A stretch of 64,000 bases of DNA. It comes from JARRKC01 sp037388505. Its GTDB lineage: Bacteria; Acidobacteriota; UBA6911; RPQK01; JAPXNP01. The stretch lies in assembly GCA_037388505.1 (NCBI GenBank), contig JARRKC010000001.1, positions 1-64,000 on the forward strand. The letters are read 5' to 3'. Of this stretch, positions 33,993-42,353 are shown in pieces (the stretch's first letter is position 1; the number at the start of each line of letters is the position of its first letter). The notes under the pieces are model-generated. The model did no database searches. It was not told where the DNA came from and saw only the letters and a list, made by a program, of their open reading frames with translations. The position numbers and the translations under genes were made by a program.

Positions 33993-35726
33993 CTACCTGA
34001 CGTCAATGTACCCGCAGGGACAGACGTCCCCGCACTTCTCACAGCCGTTGCAGACCGAGAGGTTGACGTCGAAGTACCGACCGGCCGAAAGCGGGTCTTC
34101 CACTTTACTGAACCCGCTGTTCTGACAGTACATCCAGCAGTTCTCACAGCCGAAGCACTTACCGCAGCTGAAACAGCGATCGACTTCCAGCAGCGCCGCC
34201 TCCCGCGTGATGCCCAGGTCCGCTTCCTCACCCGGTCGCTCCAAACGCTGATCAGCAGGCAAAATGGCCCGCCGCGCCCTTTGAGCGGCAGGATAGTAGT
34301 CCAGCTTGATGCGCTCGATGCCGATCGCCCGGCGACCATTGCTCGACTCGGGCACCGTCTTCCGCAGTGCCGCGTCGATGGCCTCGGCCGCCTTGCGCCC
34401 CTGGCCGATGGAGATCGTGGCCAGACCCAAACGAAGCACATCTCCGCCGGACCAGACCCCCTCCAGCTCAGTTTTTCCCCAGGGGTCGGTCTCGAGCCAC
34501 GATCCCTCCTGGCAGAGCCCGCCGAGCTGTGCCCAGTCGGGCTGCTGACTGACGGCAGTAATCATGGTTTCGGCCTCGAGCTGGTAGACATCTCCCTCGA
34601 TGGGAACCGGGCGCCGCCGACCGGAGTCATCCGGTTCACCGAGTCTCATCCGCTGAACCTCGAGCGCCTTCATCCTCCCGTCTCCGTCGCGGATCACCCG
34701 GATCGGCGCGGCCAGAAACTCGATCTTGATGCCCTCCTCGAGGGCTTCTTCGATCTCCCGATCGATGGCAGGCATCTCTGTTCGGGTCCTCCGATAGAGA
34801 ATCGTCACGTCCGAACCCATGCGCCGGCTGGTTCCGGCGACGTCCGAACTCAACCGCAATGAGACGCGGGCGGCGTCTACGGCCGTATCCCCTCCCCCGA
34901 CGACAACAACCCGCTGCCCGACTTCCACATCCCCGCCGGAATTGACATGCCGGAGGAACTCGGTCCCGGTGTAAACCCCATGACCGTCCTCTCCGGCAAT
35001 CCCCATCGTTTTGCCGGAGTGGGCGCCGATTCCGACAAAGACCGCGTCGAAGTCGCGGCGCAAGTCTTCCAGGGAGATATCTTGCCCCACGCTCGTGCCG
35101 CAGCGGATCTCCACTCCCAGATCCTCAATGCGTCGAATCTCGGCGTCGAGGATCGCACGGGGCAAGCGATAGGACGGTATCCCGTAGCGAAGCATCCCTC
35201 CTGGATGATCCAAGGCCTCGAAGATGGTGACTTCGTAGCCGCGACGGGTCAGTTGGTAAGCGCACGACAGTCCTGATGGCCCCGCGCCGACGATGGCAAT
35301 CCGTCCTTGCCTGCCTGCGAAGCTTCCTTTTTCGAGTTCGAGCTTCCGTTCGATTCCCCAATCCCCCAAGACTCGTTCGACCGAATTGATGGCCACCGCT
35401 CCGTCCTTCTCGCGGCGGTTGCAGTTATCTTCACAGGGATGAGGGCAGACCCTGCCCATCACGGCAGGAAAGGGGTTGGTCTCAACCTCGAGCTTCCAGG
35501 CGCGATCCATCGCGTCTTCCAGCGACAGGCCGAGCTTCTCCCGTTGCGCGATGAGCGTCAGCACACCCCGAACATCGTTGCCACTGGGGCATCCTATGGA
35601 GCAGGGCGGTGGCTTTTCGACCATGTGTGGCCTGAGGCTCGAAACCTCGCCACCGGTCCTCCGACCCGACAGACGCTCCATTGATTTCTTAAGCTTGCTC
35701 GAGTCTTTCTTTTTCAGCAGTCCCAT
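33993..35726 (-). CDS. DsrL-like NAD(P)H-dependent iron-sulfur flavoprotein (GltD family)
   Basis: A 577-residue protein of the glutamate synthase small-subunit/DsrL family. The N-terminal Cys cluster (C42, C46, C94, C98, C102) is followed by an FAD-binding GAGPSGLSCAYQ (about 147-158), the NAD(P) domain with VVVVGGGDTAVDAAR, and a C-terminal ferredoxin part with two clusters (CFSCGKCFGCENCWMYC and CNGCEKCGDVCPCG). In sulfur bacteria DsrL passes electrons between NAD(P) and DsrAB/DsrC. It is divergent from sat and 26-34 kb from the dsr operon, so the DsrL role is inference. A sulfide dehydrogenase-like or GltB-partner function is also possible. The ribosome binding site AGGAGGG precedes the ATG. 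Confidence 0.8.
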   Translation of the reverse strand: MGLLKKKDSSKLKKSMERLSGRRTGGEVSSLRPHMVEKPPPCSIGCPSGNDVRGVLTLIAQREKLGLSLEDAMDRAWKLEVETNPFPAVMGRVCPHPCEDNCNRREKDGAVAINSVERVLGDWGIERKLELEKGSFAGRQGRIAIVGAGPSGLSCAYQLTRRGYEVTIFEALDHPGGMLRYGIPSYRLPRAILDAEIRRIEDLGVEIRCGTSVGQDISLEDLRRDFDAVFVGIGAHSGKTMGIAGEDGHGVYTGTEFLRHVNSGGDVEVGQRVVVVGGGDTAVDAARVSLRLSSDVAGTSRRMGSDVTILYRRTRTEMPAIDREIEEALEEGIKIEFLAAPIRVIRDGDGRMKALEVQRMRLGEPDDSGRRRPVPIEGDVYQLEAETMITAVSQQPDWAQLGGLCQEGSWLETDPWGKTELEGVWSGGDVLRLGLATISIGQGRKAAEAIDAALRKTVPESSNGRRAIGIERIKLDYYPAAQRARRAILPADQRLERPGEEADLGITREAALLEVDRCFSCGKCFGCENCWMYCQNSGFSKVEDPLSAGRYFDVNLSVCNGCEKCGDVCPCGYIDVR

Positions 35727-35795
35727 GCGCCTCGTACCCTCCTGTTCGACATTCGAATCTTCCCGGGACCTGGAGAGTGTCCCCGTTCAATAGAA

Positions 35796-35811
35796 AGCAA
35801 TCCAGTTGCCA
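35796..35811 (-). promoter_or_regulatory. Strong sigma-54 (-24/-12) promoter candidate for the DsrL-like gene
   Basis: On the minus strand TGGCAACTGGATTGCT matches the sigma-54 consensus TGGCAC-N5-TTGCW at 10 of 11 fixed positions, with the required GG-N10-GC spacing. Start of transcription would be near 35784, giving a leader of about 58 nt to the ATG at 35726. It is the best of the three sigma-54 candidates around the sulfate genes. Confidence 0.6.
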
Positions 35812-35960
35812 TCAGGGAAACCCTCTCATCCATGACCCTTCCTCCGGCCGCATCTCGATGGCGAAGAAGGAGACTGCAGGGAAATCAGGGCTCGGCTTTG
35901 CTCTTACTGTAAAACGCCTTGGCAGGGTCAACGTTGACGTCCCAGTCATGCTGTTTCACG

Positions 35961-35996
35961 GGTGAATTGCCCCACTGTTCGGTGCTATTTGCCCCA
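35961..35996. promoter_or_regulatory. Paired TTGCCCCA boxes, 22 bp apart, in the dsrL-sat gap
   Basis: TTGCCCCA occurs at 35967-35974 and 35989-35996, exactly 22 bp apart, each with GGTG upstream (35961, 35981). The same 22-bp pairing is found before aprB (44412, 44434). They lie about 85 bp upstream of the sat -24 box and about 155 bp from the dsrL-like -24 box, so one pair could serve both. The remaining gap (35727-36216, 490 bp) contains only short unsupported ORFs. Confidence 0.5.
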
Positions 35997-36009
35997 TTTG
36001 GAGGATCCA

Positions 36010-36030
36010 GGAGTCGGCACTCCCGGAGTG
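36010..36030. promoter_or_regulatory. Overlapping inverted repeats upstream of sat
   Basis: GGAGT-CGGC-ACTCC (36010-36023) and the palindrome CACTCC-C-GGAGTG (36018-36030) share one arm and so exclude each other as hairpins. They lie between the TTGCCCCA pair and the putative -24 box of sat. Operator or chance cannot be told. Confidence 0.3.
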
Positions 36031-36079
36031 AGTTTCCCACGGGTCGCGAGGCTCGATGCCCTGATTCCCGCACCGTCTC

Positions 36080-36095
36080 TGGTCCTCTTCTTGCT
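36080..36095 (+). promoter_or_regulatory. Sigma-54-type promoter candidate for sat
   Basis: TGGTCCTCTTCTTGCT has GG-N10-GC spacing and a perfect TTGCT at -12, but mismatches in the -24 half (8-9 of 11 fixed positions). It gives a leader of about 110 nt to the sat ATG, about the same as for aprB. No convincing sigma-70 promoter is visible in this gap. Confidence 0.4.
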
Positions 36096-36216
36096 TTTGA
36101 GAACTTTGTCAACGTGCCGAAGTTCGAAAGCGAGGAGCGTGGTCTTGAGGCGGCAGGGAGCCGTCGAAGTTACGATACGAAGATCTTCCACTCATTCGAG
36201 ACAGGAGAAAGGCATT

Positions 36217-37401
36217 ATGATCAAACCTCACGGGTCAGACCGGTTGAATCCACTCTACGTGCAAGATGAAAACGAGCGGCGGGAACTGCTCCGCGAGGCT
36301 GAGTCCCTTCCCTCGGTGGTCGTCTGCTCCGCCGCGGCAGCGAATGCGGTGATGTTGGGGAGCGGCTACTTCAATCCTCTGACGGGCTACATGAACCGAC
36401 AGGACAGCCTGCAGGTGGCACAGGAGATGCGCACGCAGCAGGGGCTTTTCTGGCCTGTGCCCATTCTCAATATCCTTCCCGCCGAAGCGGCTCCGAGTGC
36501 TCCCGGCAGGATCGCTTTACGCGATCCCAACGTCGAGGGCAATCCCGTGCTGGCGGTGCAGGACGTCACCGGCATCGAGAGCTTCTCGGACGAAGACATG
36601 AAGCTCATGACGGAGAAGATTTTCAGGACGCTTGATCCGCAGCATCCGGGCGTCGCAGCTTTCAACGGCGCGGGGCGGGTCTGCCTGTCGGGTCCCCTCC
36701 AGGTGCTCAATTTCTCCTATTTCGAAACCGAATTTCCCGATACGTTCAGAACGGCGTACCAGATTCGCGGCGAAATGCAGGATCTCGGCTGGGAAAAGGT
36801 CGTCGCCTTCCAGACACGCAACCCCATGCACCGGGCTCACGAAGAGCTGTGCCGAATGGCATACGAGGCGGTCGATGCCGACGGCATTCTGATTCACATG
36901 CTCTTGGGCAAGCTGAAGCCGGGCGACATCCCGGCCGACGTCCGAGACACCTGCATCCGGACGATGGTGAAGCACTATTTCCCGCCCAACACCGTGCTGG
37001 TCACCGGCTACGGCTTCGACATGCTGTACGCCGGGCCTCGTGAGGCGGTGTTGCACGCGGTCTTCCGCCAGAACAGCGGCTGTACGCATCTGATCGTCGG
37101 CCGCGACCATGCGGGAGTGGGCAGCTACTACGGGCCCTTCGACGCGCAGAAGATCTTCCACGACGAGGTCCCGGCCGGCGCTCTGGATATCCAAATCTTC
37201 GAAGCCGATCATACGGCCTGGTCCAAGAAGCTGAAGAAGGTCGTCATGATGCGCGATCATCCCGATCACACCAAGGAGGATTATGTCTTCCTGTCCGGTA
37301 CCAAGGTCCGTGAAATGCTGTCGCGCGGGGAACCTCTGCCGGTGGAATTCTCCCGACCTGAGGTCGCTTCGATTCTTATGGCGTACTACCAGTCCCAGTA
37401 A
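36217..37401 (+). CDS. sat: Sulfate adenylyltransferase (ATP sulfurylase)
   Basis: Forms APS and pyrophosphate from ATP and sulfate, the activation step of dissimilatory sulfate reduction, in the cytoplasm. The 394 residues include QTRNPMHRAHEELCR (the ATP-sulfurylase QxRNPxHxxHE motif), HLIVGRDHAGVGSYYGPFDA and the C-terminal FLSGTKVREMLSRGE. It is the homo-oligomeric prokaryotic type without an APS-kinase domain. The ATG at 36217 has AGGAG (36203-36207) upstream; the frame is open further but the extra 85 codons are not family-like. Confidence 0.97.
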   Translation: MIKPHGSDRLNPLYVQDENERRELLREAESLPSVVVCSAAAANAVMLGSGYFNPLTGYMNRQDSLQVAQEMRTQQGLFWPVPILNILPAEAAPSAPGRIALRDPNVEGNPVLAVQDVTGIESFSDEDMKLMTEKIFRTLDPQHPGVAAFNGAGRVCLSGPLQVLNFSYFETEFPDTFRTAYQIRGEMQDLGWEKVVAFQTRNPMHRAHEELCRMAYEAVDADGILIHMLLGKLKPGDIPADVRDTCIRTMVKHYFPPNTVLVTGYGFDMLYAGPREAVLHAVFRQNSGCTHLIVGRDHAGVGSYYGPFDAQKIFHDEVPAGALDIQIFEADHTAWSKKLKKVVMMRDHPDHTKEDYVFLSGTKVREMLSRGEPLPVEFSRPEVASILMAYYQSQ

Positions 37402-37435
37402 CAGGAAGTCTCGTGATCACTCCCATGGGACGTTC

Positions 37436-37462
37436 GGGGAGAACCTGGAACGGGTTCTCCCC
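37436..37462 (+). terminator. 10-bp hairpin between sat and the Hmc-like genes
   Basis: GGGGAGAACC (37436-37445), loop TGGAACG, GGTTCTCCCC (37453-37462), a perfect 10-bp stem. There is no T-run, so it may be a partial terminator, or an mRNA stability element that lowers expression of the downstream genes relative to sat. Confidence 0.5.
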
Positions 37463-37512
37463 TGAGAGCCGCGAGAGCGATTTGGACGCACATTCAGGAG
37501 GACCCGTCCCGC

Positions 37513-38949
37513 ATGCAGGCATCACCAAAGCTGAGCTACTACGTCGAGGACAAGACGAATCGCCTGGAAGACCGTCCGACGCTCTTCCTTCGGGCCATGG
37601 CCGCCGTTCTGGAGCACTCCAGCTACGCTCTACCTCTGGAGCTGTACAGCCGGATAAGCGCCCGGTGCAGCCGCTGCGCCGCTTCGTGTCAGGTTTACCA
37701 AGCCACCGGTGAAGACCGGGATATCCCCTGCCATCGGTCGGAGCTTCTTCTGCAGATCTATCGGCGCTACTTTACGCGTCTGGGAGCACTGAAAGCCCGT
37801 CTGACGGGAAGCGGCTTCACCTTGACCGACGATTACCTCCTGCGAATGGCCGAGGACTTTTACCGCTGCACAGCCTGCCGGAGGTGCATGGACACTTGTC
37901 CAATGGGTATCGACCACGGCCTTCTGACTCATCTGGGCCGCTGGCTGCTGGCGGAGGTCGATTTGACACCCAAAGCCCTGGTCGTGGCCGTGCGGGAACA
38001 ACTGGAAGGAGTCGGTAACACTTCGGCCATTCCGGTGCCCGCGCTGCGCGATACACTCGAGTTTCTCGAAGAGGAGTTCGAGGACATCTACCAGGTCCAG
38101 ATTCCCTTTCCCGTAGACCAGGAAGACAGTGAGTACGTGTTCTTCCCTGCGGTGTCCGACTATCTGCTGGAAGCCGACACGCTCATGGGCAATGCTGCCG
38201 TCCTCTTCCTGACCGGTGCTTCCTGGACAATCGGCACCGGCTATTTCGACGGCATCAATTACGGACTGTTCTATAGCGATCGGATGATGGAGAGGATCGG
38301 AAGGAAGGTCATCGACGAAGTTCGGCGGCTGCGAGGGCGTAAAGTCCTGGTCGGGGAATGCGGACATGCCACGCGCAGTGCTTGGCTTCTGCAGACTCTC
38401 TGGGGGTCGGAGGCGCCACCCGTCGTCAACTGTCTCGAGTATGCCTGGGATCAGCTTCGCTCGGGCCGGCTCCCTATCGATTCGAAGCGGCTGATCGAGA
38501 AACGGGTGACATACCACGATCCCTGCAACATCGCGCGGACCGGGAAGATCGTCCAGCAGCCGCGCGAGCTTCTCCGGGCGATCTGCCGGGACTTCGTCGA
38601 GATGCAGCCCGGCGGTGAACAGAACTACTGCTGCGGGGGCGGAAGCGGCACCGTCTCGATCGATGAGATCCGAGAGTTCCGAACAGGAAAGTCCGGACTT
38701 CTCAAAGCACGCCAGATTCGCGATACGGGTGCCCAGATCGTCGTCTCTCCCTGTGCGAACTGCAAGAAACAACTGCGGGAAGTCTGCGAAGACAATGGTC
38801 TGGAGGAGGTCGAGGTGGTGGGTTTACACGACTTGTTGCTGCAGGTCCTGGACTTCGAATCGCTGCGAGCCTCCCAGAACGCATCCGAAAGCGCGAGCGC
38901 AAACGAACAAACCGACCTCCAGGGAGAACAAGATGGATCAATGGATTGA
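37513..38949 (+). CDS. HdrD/HmcF-like CCG-domain iron-sulfur protein
   Basis: Cytoplasmic electron-transfer subunit, 478 residues. Two N-terminal [4Fe-4S] motifs (CSRCAASCQVY, then CTACRRCMDTCP, about residues 53-132) are followed by two CCG domains (GECGHATRSAW...HDPCNIAR and CCGGGSGT...CANCKKQL). The heterodisulfide-reductase-D-like architecture matches HmcF, TmcB and DsrK. A membrane b-type subunit, a ferredoxin and an NrfD-type protein follow directly, so it is likely part of an Hmc-like complex. The Shine-Dalgarno AGGAGG is at 37496. The next gene starts 17 bp inside its 3' end. Confidence 0.85.
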   Translation: MQASPKLSYYVEDKTNRLEDRPTLFLRAMAAVLEHSSYALPLELYSRISARCSRCAASCQVYQATGEDRDIPCHRSELLLQIYRRYFTRLGALKARLTGSGFTLTDDYLLRMAEDFYRCTACRRCMDTCPMGIDHGLLTHLGRWLLAEVDLTPKALVVAVREQLEGVGNTSAIPVPALRDTLEFLEEEFEDIYQVQIPFPVDQEDSEYVFFPAVSDYLLEADTLMGNAAVLFLTGASWTIGTGYFDGINYGLFYSDRMMERIGRKVIDEVRRLRGRKVLVGECGHATRSAWLLQTLWGSEAPPVVNCLEYAWDQLRSGRLPIDSKRLIEKRVTYHDPCNIARTGKIVQQPRELLRAICRDFVEMQPGGEQNYCCGGGSGTVSIDEIREFRTGKSGLLKARQIRDTGAQIVVSPCANCKKQLREVCEDNGLEEVEVVGLHDLLLQVLDFESLRASQNASESASANEQTDLQGEQDGSMD

Positions 38950-39634
38950 CTGGGCGCGGGGACCGGCGTTCCTGTTCTGCCTCGCCTTCTGCATACTGGG
39001 GCTGGCACGCCTCCTTCTCATGTTCGGTTGGAGTACCGTCCGAATCTGGCTGAGAGCCGGAGATCCGAACCTCCCCCTTGGCCGCGTCTTGAAACTGACC
39101 CTGCGATATCTTTTTCCGGTAGCCGGCCTCTCTCAGCGCCCGGCATTCTCCTTGACCTCCATCGTCTTCCACGTGACGGCCCTTCCGGTCCCTCTCTTTC
39201 TGGCCGGACACCTGGTCCTGTGGCAGAGGGGTCTGGGCGTCTCCTGGCCCGCTTTGCCGGCGGGTTGGAGCGACGGGCTGACCCTGGCCGCCATTGCCAC
39301 CGGTCTGTTGCTGGTGACCTTGCGTCTGGCAGCTCCGATGACGCGAGCCATTTCTCGGGCCAGCGACTATCTCATCCCGCTGGCCGTCCTGCTGCCGTTT
39401 GTCTCCGGCTTCCTGGTCTCGCATCAGGAGATCAACCCGCTCCCCTACCAGACCACCTTCTTGATCCACATTCTAAGCGGTGATCTCCTTCTGCTCCTGA
39501 TTCCCCTGTCCAAGCTCAGTCATGTGGCTCTGTTCCCCCAAGCGCGTATGGTGAGCGAACTGGGATGGCACTGGCCTCCCGGAGCCGGACAACAGGTCGC
39601 TGCGGCGCTCGGAAAGGAGGAGACGCCGATATGA
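38933..39634 (+). CDS. HmcE/NarI-like membrane cytochrome b subunit
   Basis: A 233-residue membrane protein with about five helices. Histidines in FHVTALPVPLFLAGHLVLW, VSHQEINPLPYQTTFLIHIL and LSKLSHVALFPQ are candidate heme b ligands, as in the NarI/DsrM/HmcE family. It would link the CCG protein to the quinone pool. ATG at 38933 has GGGAG upstream. It overlaps the preceding gene by 17 bp and the next by 4 bp. Confidence 0.75.
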   Translation: MDQWIDWARGPAFLFCLAFCILGLARLLLMFGWSTVRIWLRAGDPNLPLGRVLKLTLRYLFPVAGLSQRPAFSLTSIVFHVTALPVPLFLAGHLVLWQRGLGVSWPALPAGWSDGLTLAAIATGLLLVTLRLAAPMTRAISRASDYLIPLAVLLPFVSGFLVSHQEINPLPYQTTFLIHILSGDLLLLLIPLSKLSHVALFPQARMVSELGWHWPPGAGQQVAAALGKEETPI

Positions 39635-40428
39635 ATGGCCCCGTCGGAATGCTCATCGACGTGACGCGATGCAAGGGCTGCGAGCGCTGTGTCGAAGCCT
39701 GCAAGCAGGTCAACCACTTGGGTCCGGATCAGCCTCGCCGGTGGCAGCGCCGAATCGATGACCTTTCATCGACCCGCTTTACCACCCTGGACAATGTCTC
39801 GGACGAACGCTCCGTTCGCGTGCTGTGTCGTCATTGCGTCGAACCCGCCTGCGTCTCCGCCTGCATCGTAGGTGCTCTGCAGAAGACTCCGATCGGTGCC
39901 GTCACCTACGATGTGGATCGCTGTATCGGTTGTCGCTATTGCATGATGGCCTGTCCCTACGGGATTCCCCGGTATGCCTGGGCGAATGCCACGCCGCAGG
40001 TCCGCAAGTGTACACTCTGTTATCCACGCATCTCGCAGGGACAACTGCCGGCCTGTGTGGAGGCCTGTCCCTACGACGCCCTCTCGTTTGGGACGCGAGA
40101 TGAAATGCTGGCGGAAGGGCACGACCGCATTCTCAGGGAGCCCGGTCGCTACCTGCCGCGCGTCTGGGGGGAGAACGAGATTGGCGGGACTTCGGTCCTC
40201 TATGTCTCGGACATCTCTCTCGACTTTCTGGCCTTCAAGCCCGACATGGGAGATCGCCCCTTACCCGCGCTGACTTGGGAGGCGCTTTCCAAGGTGCCCC
40301 CGATCATCGCCGGAGGGGCCACGCTGCTGACCGGGATCTGGTGGGTGATTCAGCGCAGAATGAAGCTCCAGGCCGACGGATCGGAGCCGGAAGATGAAGC
40401 CCCCGGCGAACACGGGGGTGAGTCATGA
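39631..40428 (+). CDS. HmcB/DsrO-like four-cluster ferredoxin
   Basis: 265 residues with four Cys motifs: CKGCERCVEACK (about 13-24), CRHCVEPACVSACIVGAL, CIGCRYCMMACPYG and CTLCYPRISQGQLPACVEACP. This is the HybA/NrfC-like iron-sulfur subunit of NrfD-type complexes. It lacks a clear N-terminal signal peptide but has a C-terminal hydrophobic segment (PPIIAGGATLLTGIWWV, about 232-250) that may anchor it to the membrane. The ATG at 39631 has GGAGG upstream. It overlaps both neighbours. Confidence 0.85.
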   Translation: MNGPVGMLIDVTRCKGCERCVEACKQVNHLGPDQPRRWQRRIDDLSSTRFTTLDNVSDERSVRVLCRHCVEPACVSACIVGALQKTPIGAVTYDVDRCIGCRYCMMACPYGIPRYAWANATPQVRKCTLCYPRISQGQLPACVEACPYDALSFGTRDEMLAEGHDRILREPGRYLPRVWGENEIGGTSVLYVSDISLDFLAFKPDMGDRPLPALTWEALSKVPPIIAGGATLLTGIWWVIQRRMKLQADGSEPEDEAPGEHGGES

Positions 40429-42353
40429 GGGCGATCCGGTTGAAGACGGTGCTCTGGTTTCTGGTCGGCATTCTGGGCACGGTGACGGTCGCCCGGTTTC
40501 TCAAAGGCCTGGGCGCGACGACGGCTTTGACCGATGCGACTCCCTGGGGTCTGTGGATCGCCTTCGACGTCGTCTCGGGCGTCGCCCTGGCGGCGGGCGG
40601 CTTCGTCGTCGCCGCGATCGTGTACATCTTCGGTCAGGAGAAGTACCACCAGTTCGCCCGTCCGGCCATTCTGACCGCGTTCCTTGGATACCTGGCGGTG
40701 GCAACGGGTCTGCTGTATGACCTGGGAATCCCTCTGCACATCTGGCATCCGCTCGTTTACCGGCAGCCGCATTCCGTGCTGTTCGAAGTGGCAATGTGCG
40801 TGATGCTCTACCTGACCGTGCTCTTCCTGGAGTTCTCCCCCGCGATTCTCGAGCATCCGCGGCTGCAGTTCCCAGTCATCCAGCGCATCCATGCCGTCCT
40901 GAAGCGACTGACGATCCCGCTCGTCATCGCGGGTATCGTCCTTTCGACACTTCATCAGTCTTCCCTCGGATCGCTCTTCCTGATCGCGCCCTACCGGGTT
41001 CACCCTCTGTGGTACAGCCCGCTGATCTGGGTGCTGTTCTTTCTGTCGGCCGCCGGACTCGGACTTGCGGTGGTCATCGTCGAAACGCTCTTTTCGGACT
41101 GGTATCTCAGCCGGCGGCCGCCGGTCGAGCTGCTCGGGCGACTCGGCCTCGGGGCTTCGGCACTTCTCTGGGTCTACCTGGCGTTGAGACTCGGTGATAT
41201 CGTTCTCAGTCATCGGGCTGCCGGCGTGACTCTCAGTGATCCGCTCCTGTGGGTCTTCCTGGCCGAAGTCGGCATCACGGTGAGCGCGGCCGTGCTGCTG
41301 CTGATCCCACGGGTCCGGTATTCCGTCTGGGGTCTGACCGTGAGTGCAAGCCTGGCGATCCTCGGGGTTCTGGGATATCGCTTCAACGTCACGATCGTGG
41401 CCTTCTATCGGCCCGCCGATATGCCCTACTTCCCCAGTCTGAGTGAATTGATGGTCAGCGTCGGACTGGTGGCGGGCTGCGTTCTTCTCTTCCTTTTCTT
41501 CATTGAGAACCTGAACGTGCTCCCGAAGGAGGCTGACGAAGAGCACGCCCCGCCGTCCCGTCGACCGACCGATACCATCAGTCCCTACATGGTGCGACCC
41601 GTTTTCACGACCTGGCTGGCCCCGCTGCGGAACTACTCGCTGGCAGCGGCGGCAGGCGCGGCGCTGGCTCTGGCTCTGATCGCCAACGGTATTCGAACGG
41701 AGTCGATGAATCGCCAAACGCCGGTTTCTCCGCCCTTGCAGATCGCCACGTCCACGACTCTGCCGGTCTCTTCTCCGCTCGAGTCCTTGCTCGCGCCGAT
41801 CAGAAAGCGCAGCGGTTCACCGTCCTGGATGGTCTTCGATGCCAACCGAGATGGACGTGTGGTCATCTTCGATCATGACGAACACGCCCACCGGTTGGGC
41901 GGCAACGCCGCCTGTGGCCAATGCCATCACGCCGAGCTTCCGTTTCATCTCGAAACACCTTGTTCGGATTGTCACCGGGATCTCTACCTTTCGACCGACC
42001 TCTTCCATCATGCGGGCCATGTCGCTAAGCTGGGAGGCGACGGAAGCTGCATCCAATGTCATACGGACGAGTCTTCGGTCAAGACGCGCGCCACTTCGAC
42101 CGCCTGTCGGACCTGCCATGCTTCCCAGTGGAGGCAGACCCAGTATGTCTCGTTCAAGAGCGATGTGGATTCCGGACGGGCGCCGGCGTACGAGGACGCC
42201 CTTCACGCGCTCTGCCGAAACTGCCATCTGAAGAAGGCCGGTCAGGAGGGAGTGCGCAAGGACCTCGGAGAGTGCCGCACCTGTCACCATGAGGTCCCGG
42301 CCTCGTACCTCCAGGTCCTCGGGCCCTATGCCGGCAGAGGAGCTCTGAAGTGA
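40425..42353 (+). CDS. NrfD/HmcC-like membrane subunit fused to hexaheme cytochrome c
   Basis: A 642-residue fusion. Residues about 5-370 form the ten-helix NrfD/PsrC-type quinone-reacting domain (TPWGLWIAFDVVSGVALAAGG; FEVAMCVMLYLTVLFLEFSP). An extra helix near 410-430 (YSLAAAAGAALALALIANG) leads to a C-terminal domain with six CxxCH heme sites: CGQCH (about 497), CSDCH, CIQCH, CRTCH, CRNCH and CRTCH. In Desulfovibrio Hmc the cytochrome is a separate protein. Here heme and membrane part are one chain. It overlaps both neighbours by 4 bp. Confidence 0.9.
   Translation: MRAIRLKTVLWFLVGILGTVTVARFLKGLGATTALTDATPWGLWIAFDVVSGVALAAGGFVVAAIVYIFGQEKYHQFARPAILTAFLGYLAVATGLLYDLGIPLHIWHPLVYRQPHSVLFEVAMCVMLYLTVLFLEFSPAILEHPRLQFPVIQRIHAVLKRLTIPLVIAGIVLSTLHQSSLGSLFLIAPYRVHPLWYSPLIWVLFFLSAAGLGLAVVIVETLFSDWYLSRRPPVELLGRLGLGASALLWVYLALRLGDIVLSHRAAGVTLSDPLLWVFLAEVGITVSAAVLLLIPRVRYSVWGLTVSASLAILGVLGYRFNVTIVAFYRPADMPYFPSLSELMVSVGLVAGCVLLFLFFIENLNVLPKEADEEHAPPSRRPTDTISPYMVRPVFTTWLAPLRNYSLAAAAGAALALALIANGIRTESMNRQTPVSPPLQIATSTTLPVSSPLESLLAPIRKRSGSPSWMVFDANRDGRVVIFDHDEHAHRLGGNAACGQCHHAELPFHLETPCSDCHRDLYLSTDLFHHAGHVAKLGGDGSCIQCHTDESSVKTRATSTACRTCHASQWRQTQYVSFKSDVDSGRAPAYEDALHALCRNCHLKKAGQEGVRKDLGECRTCHHEVPASYLQVLGPYAGRGALK

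Noticed and set aside
35885..36112. 75-codon minus-strand frame in the dsrL-sat gap
   Set aside because: No family resemblance or ribosome binding site, and it overlaps the regulatory elements; left unassigned.
35962..36216. 85-codon N-terminal extension of sat
   Set aside because: Covers the regulatory boxes, and sat with the good ribosome binding site at 36203 starts at 36217 with the family N-terminus.
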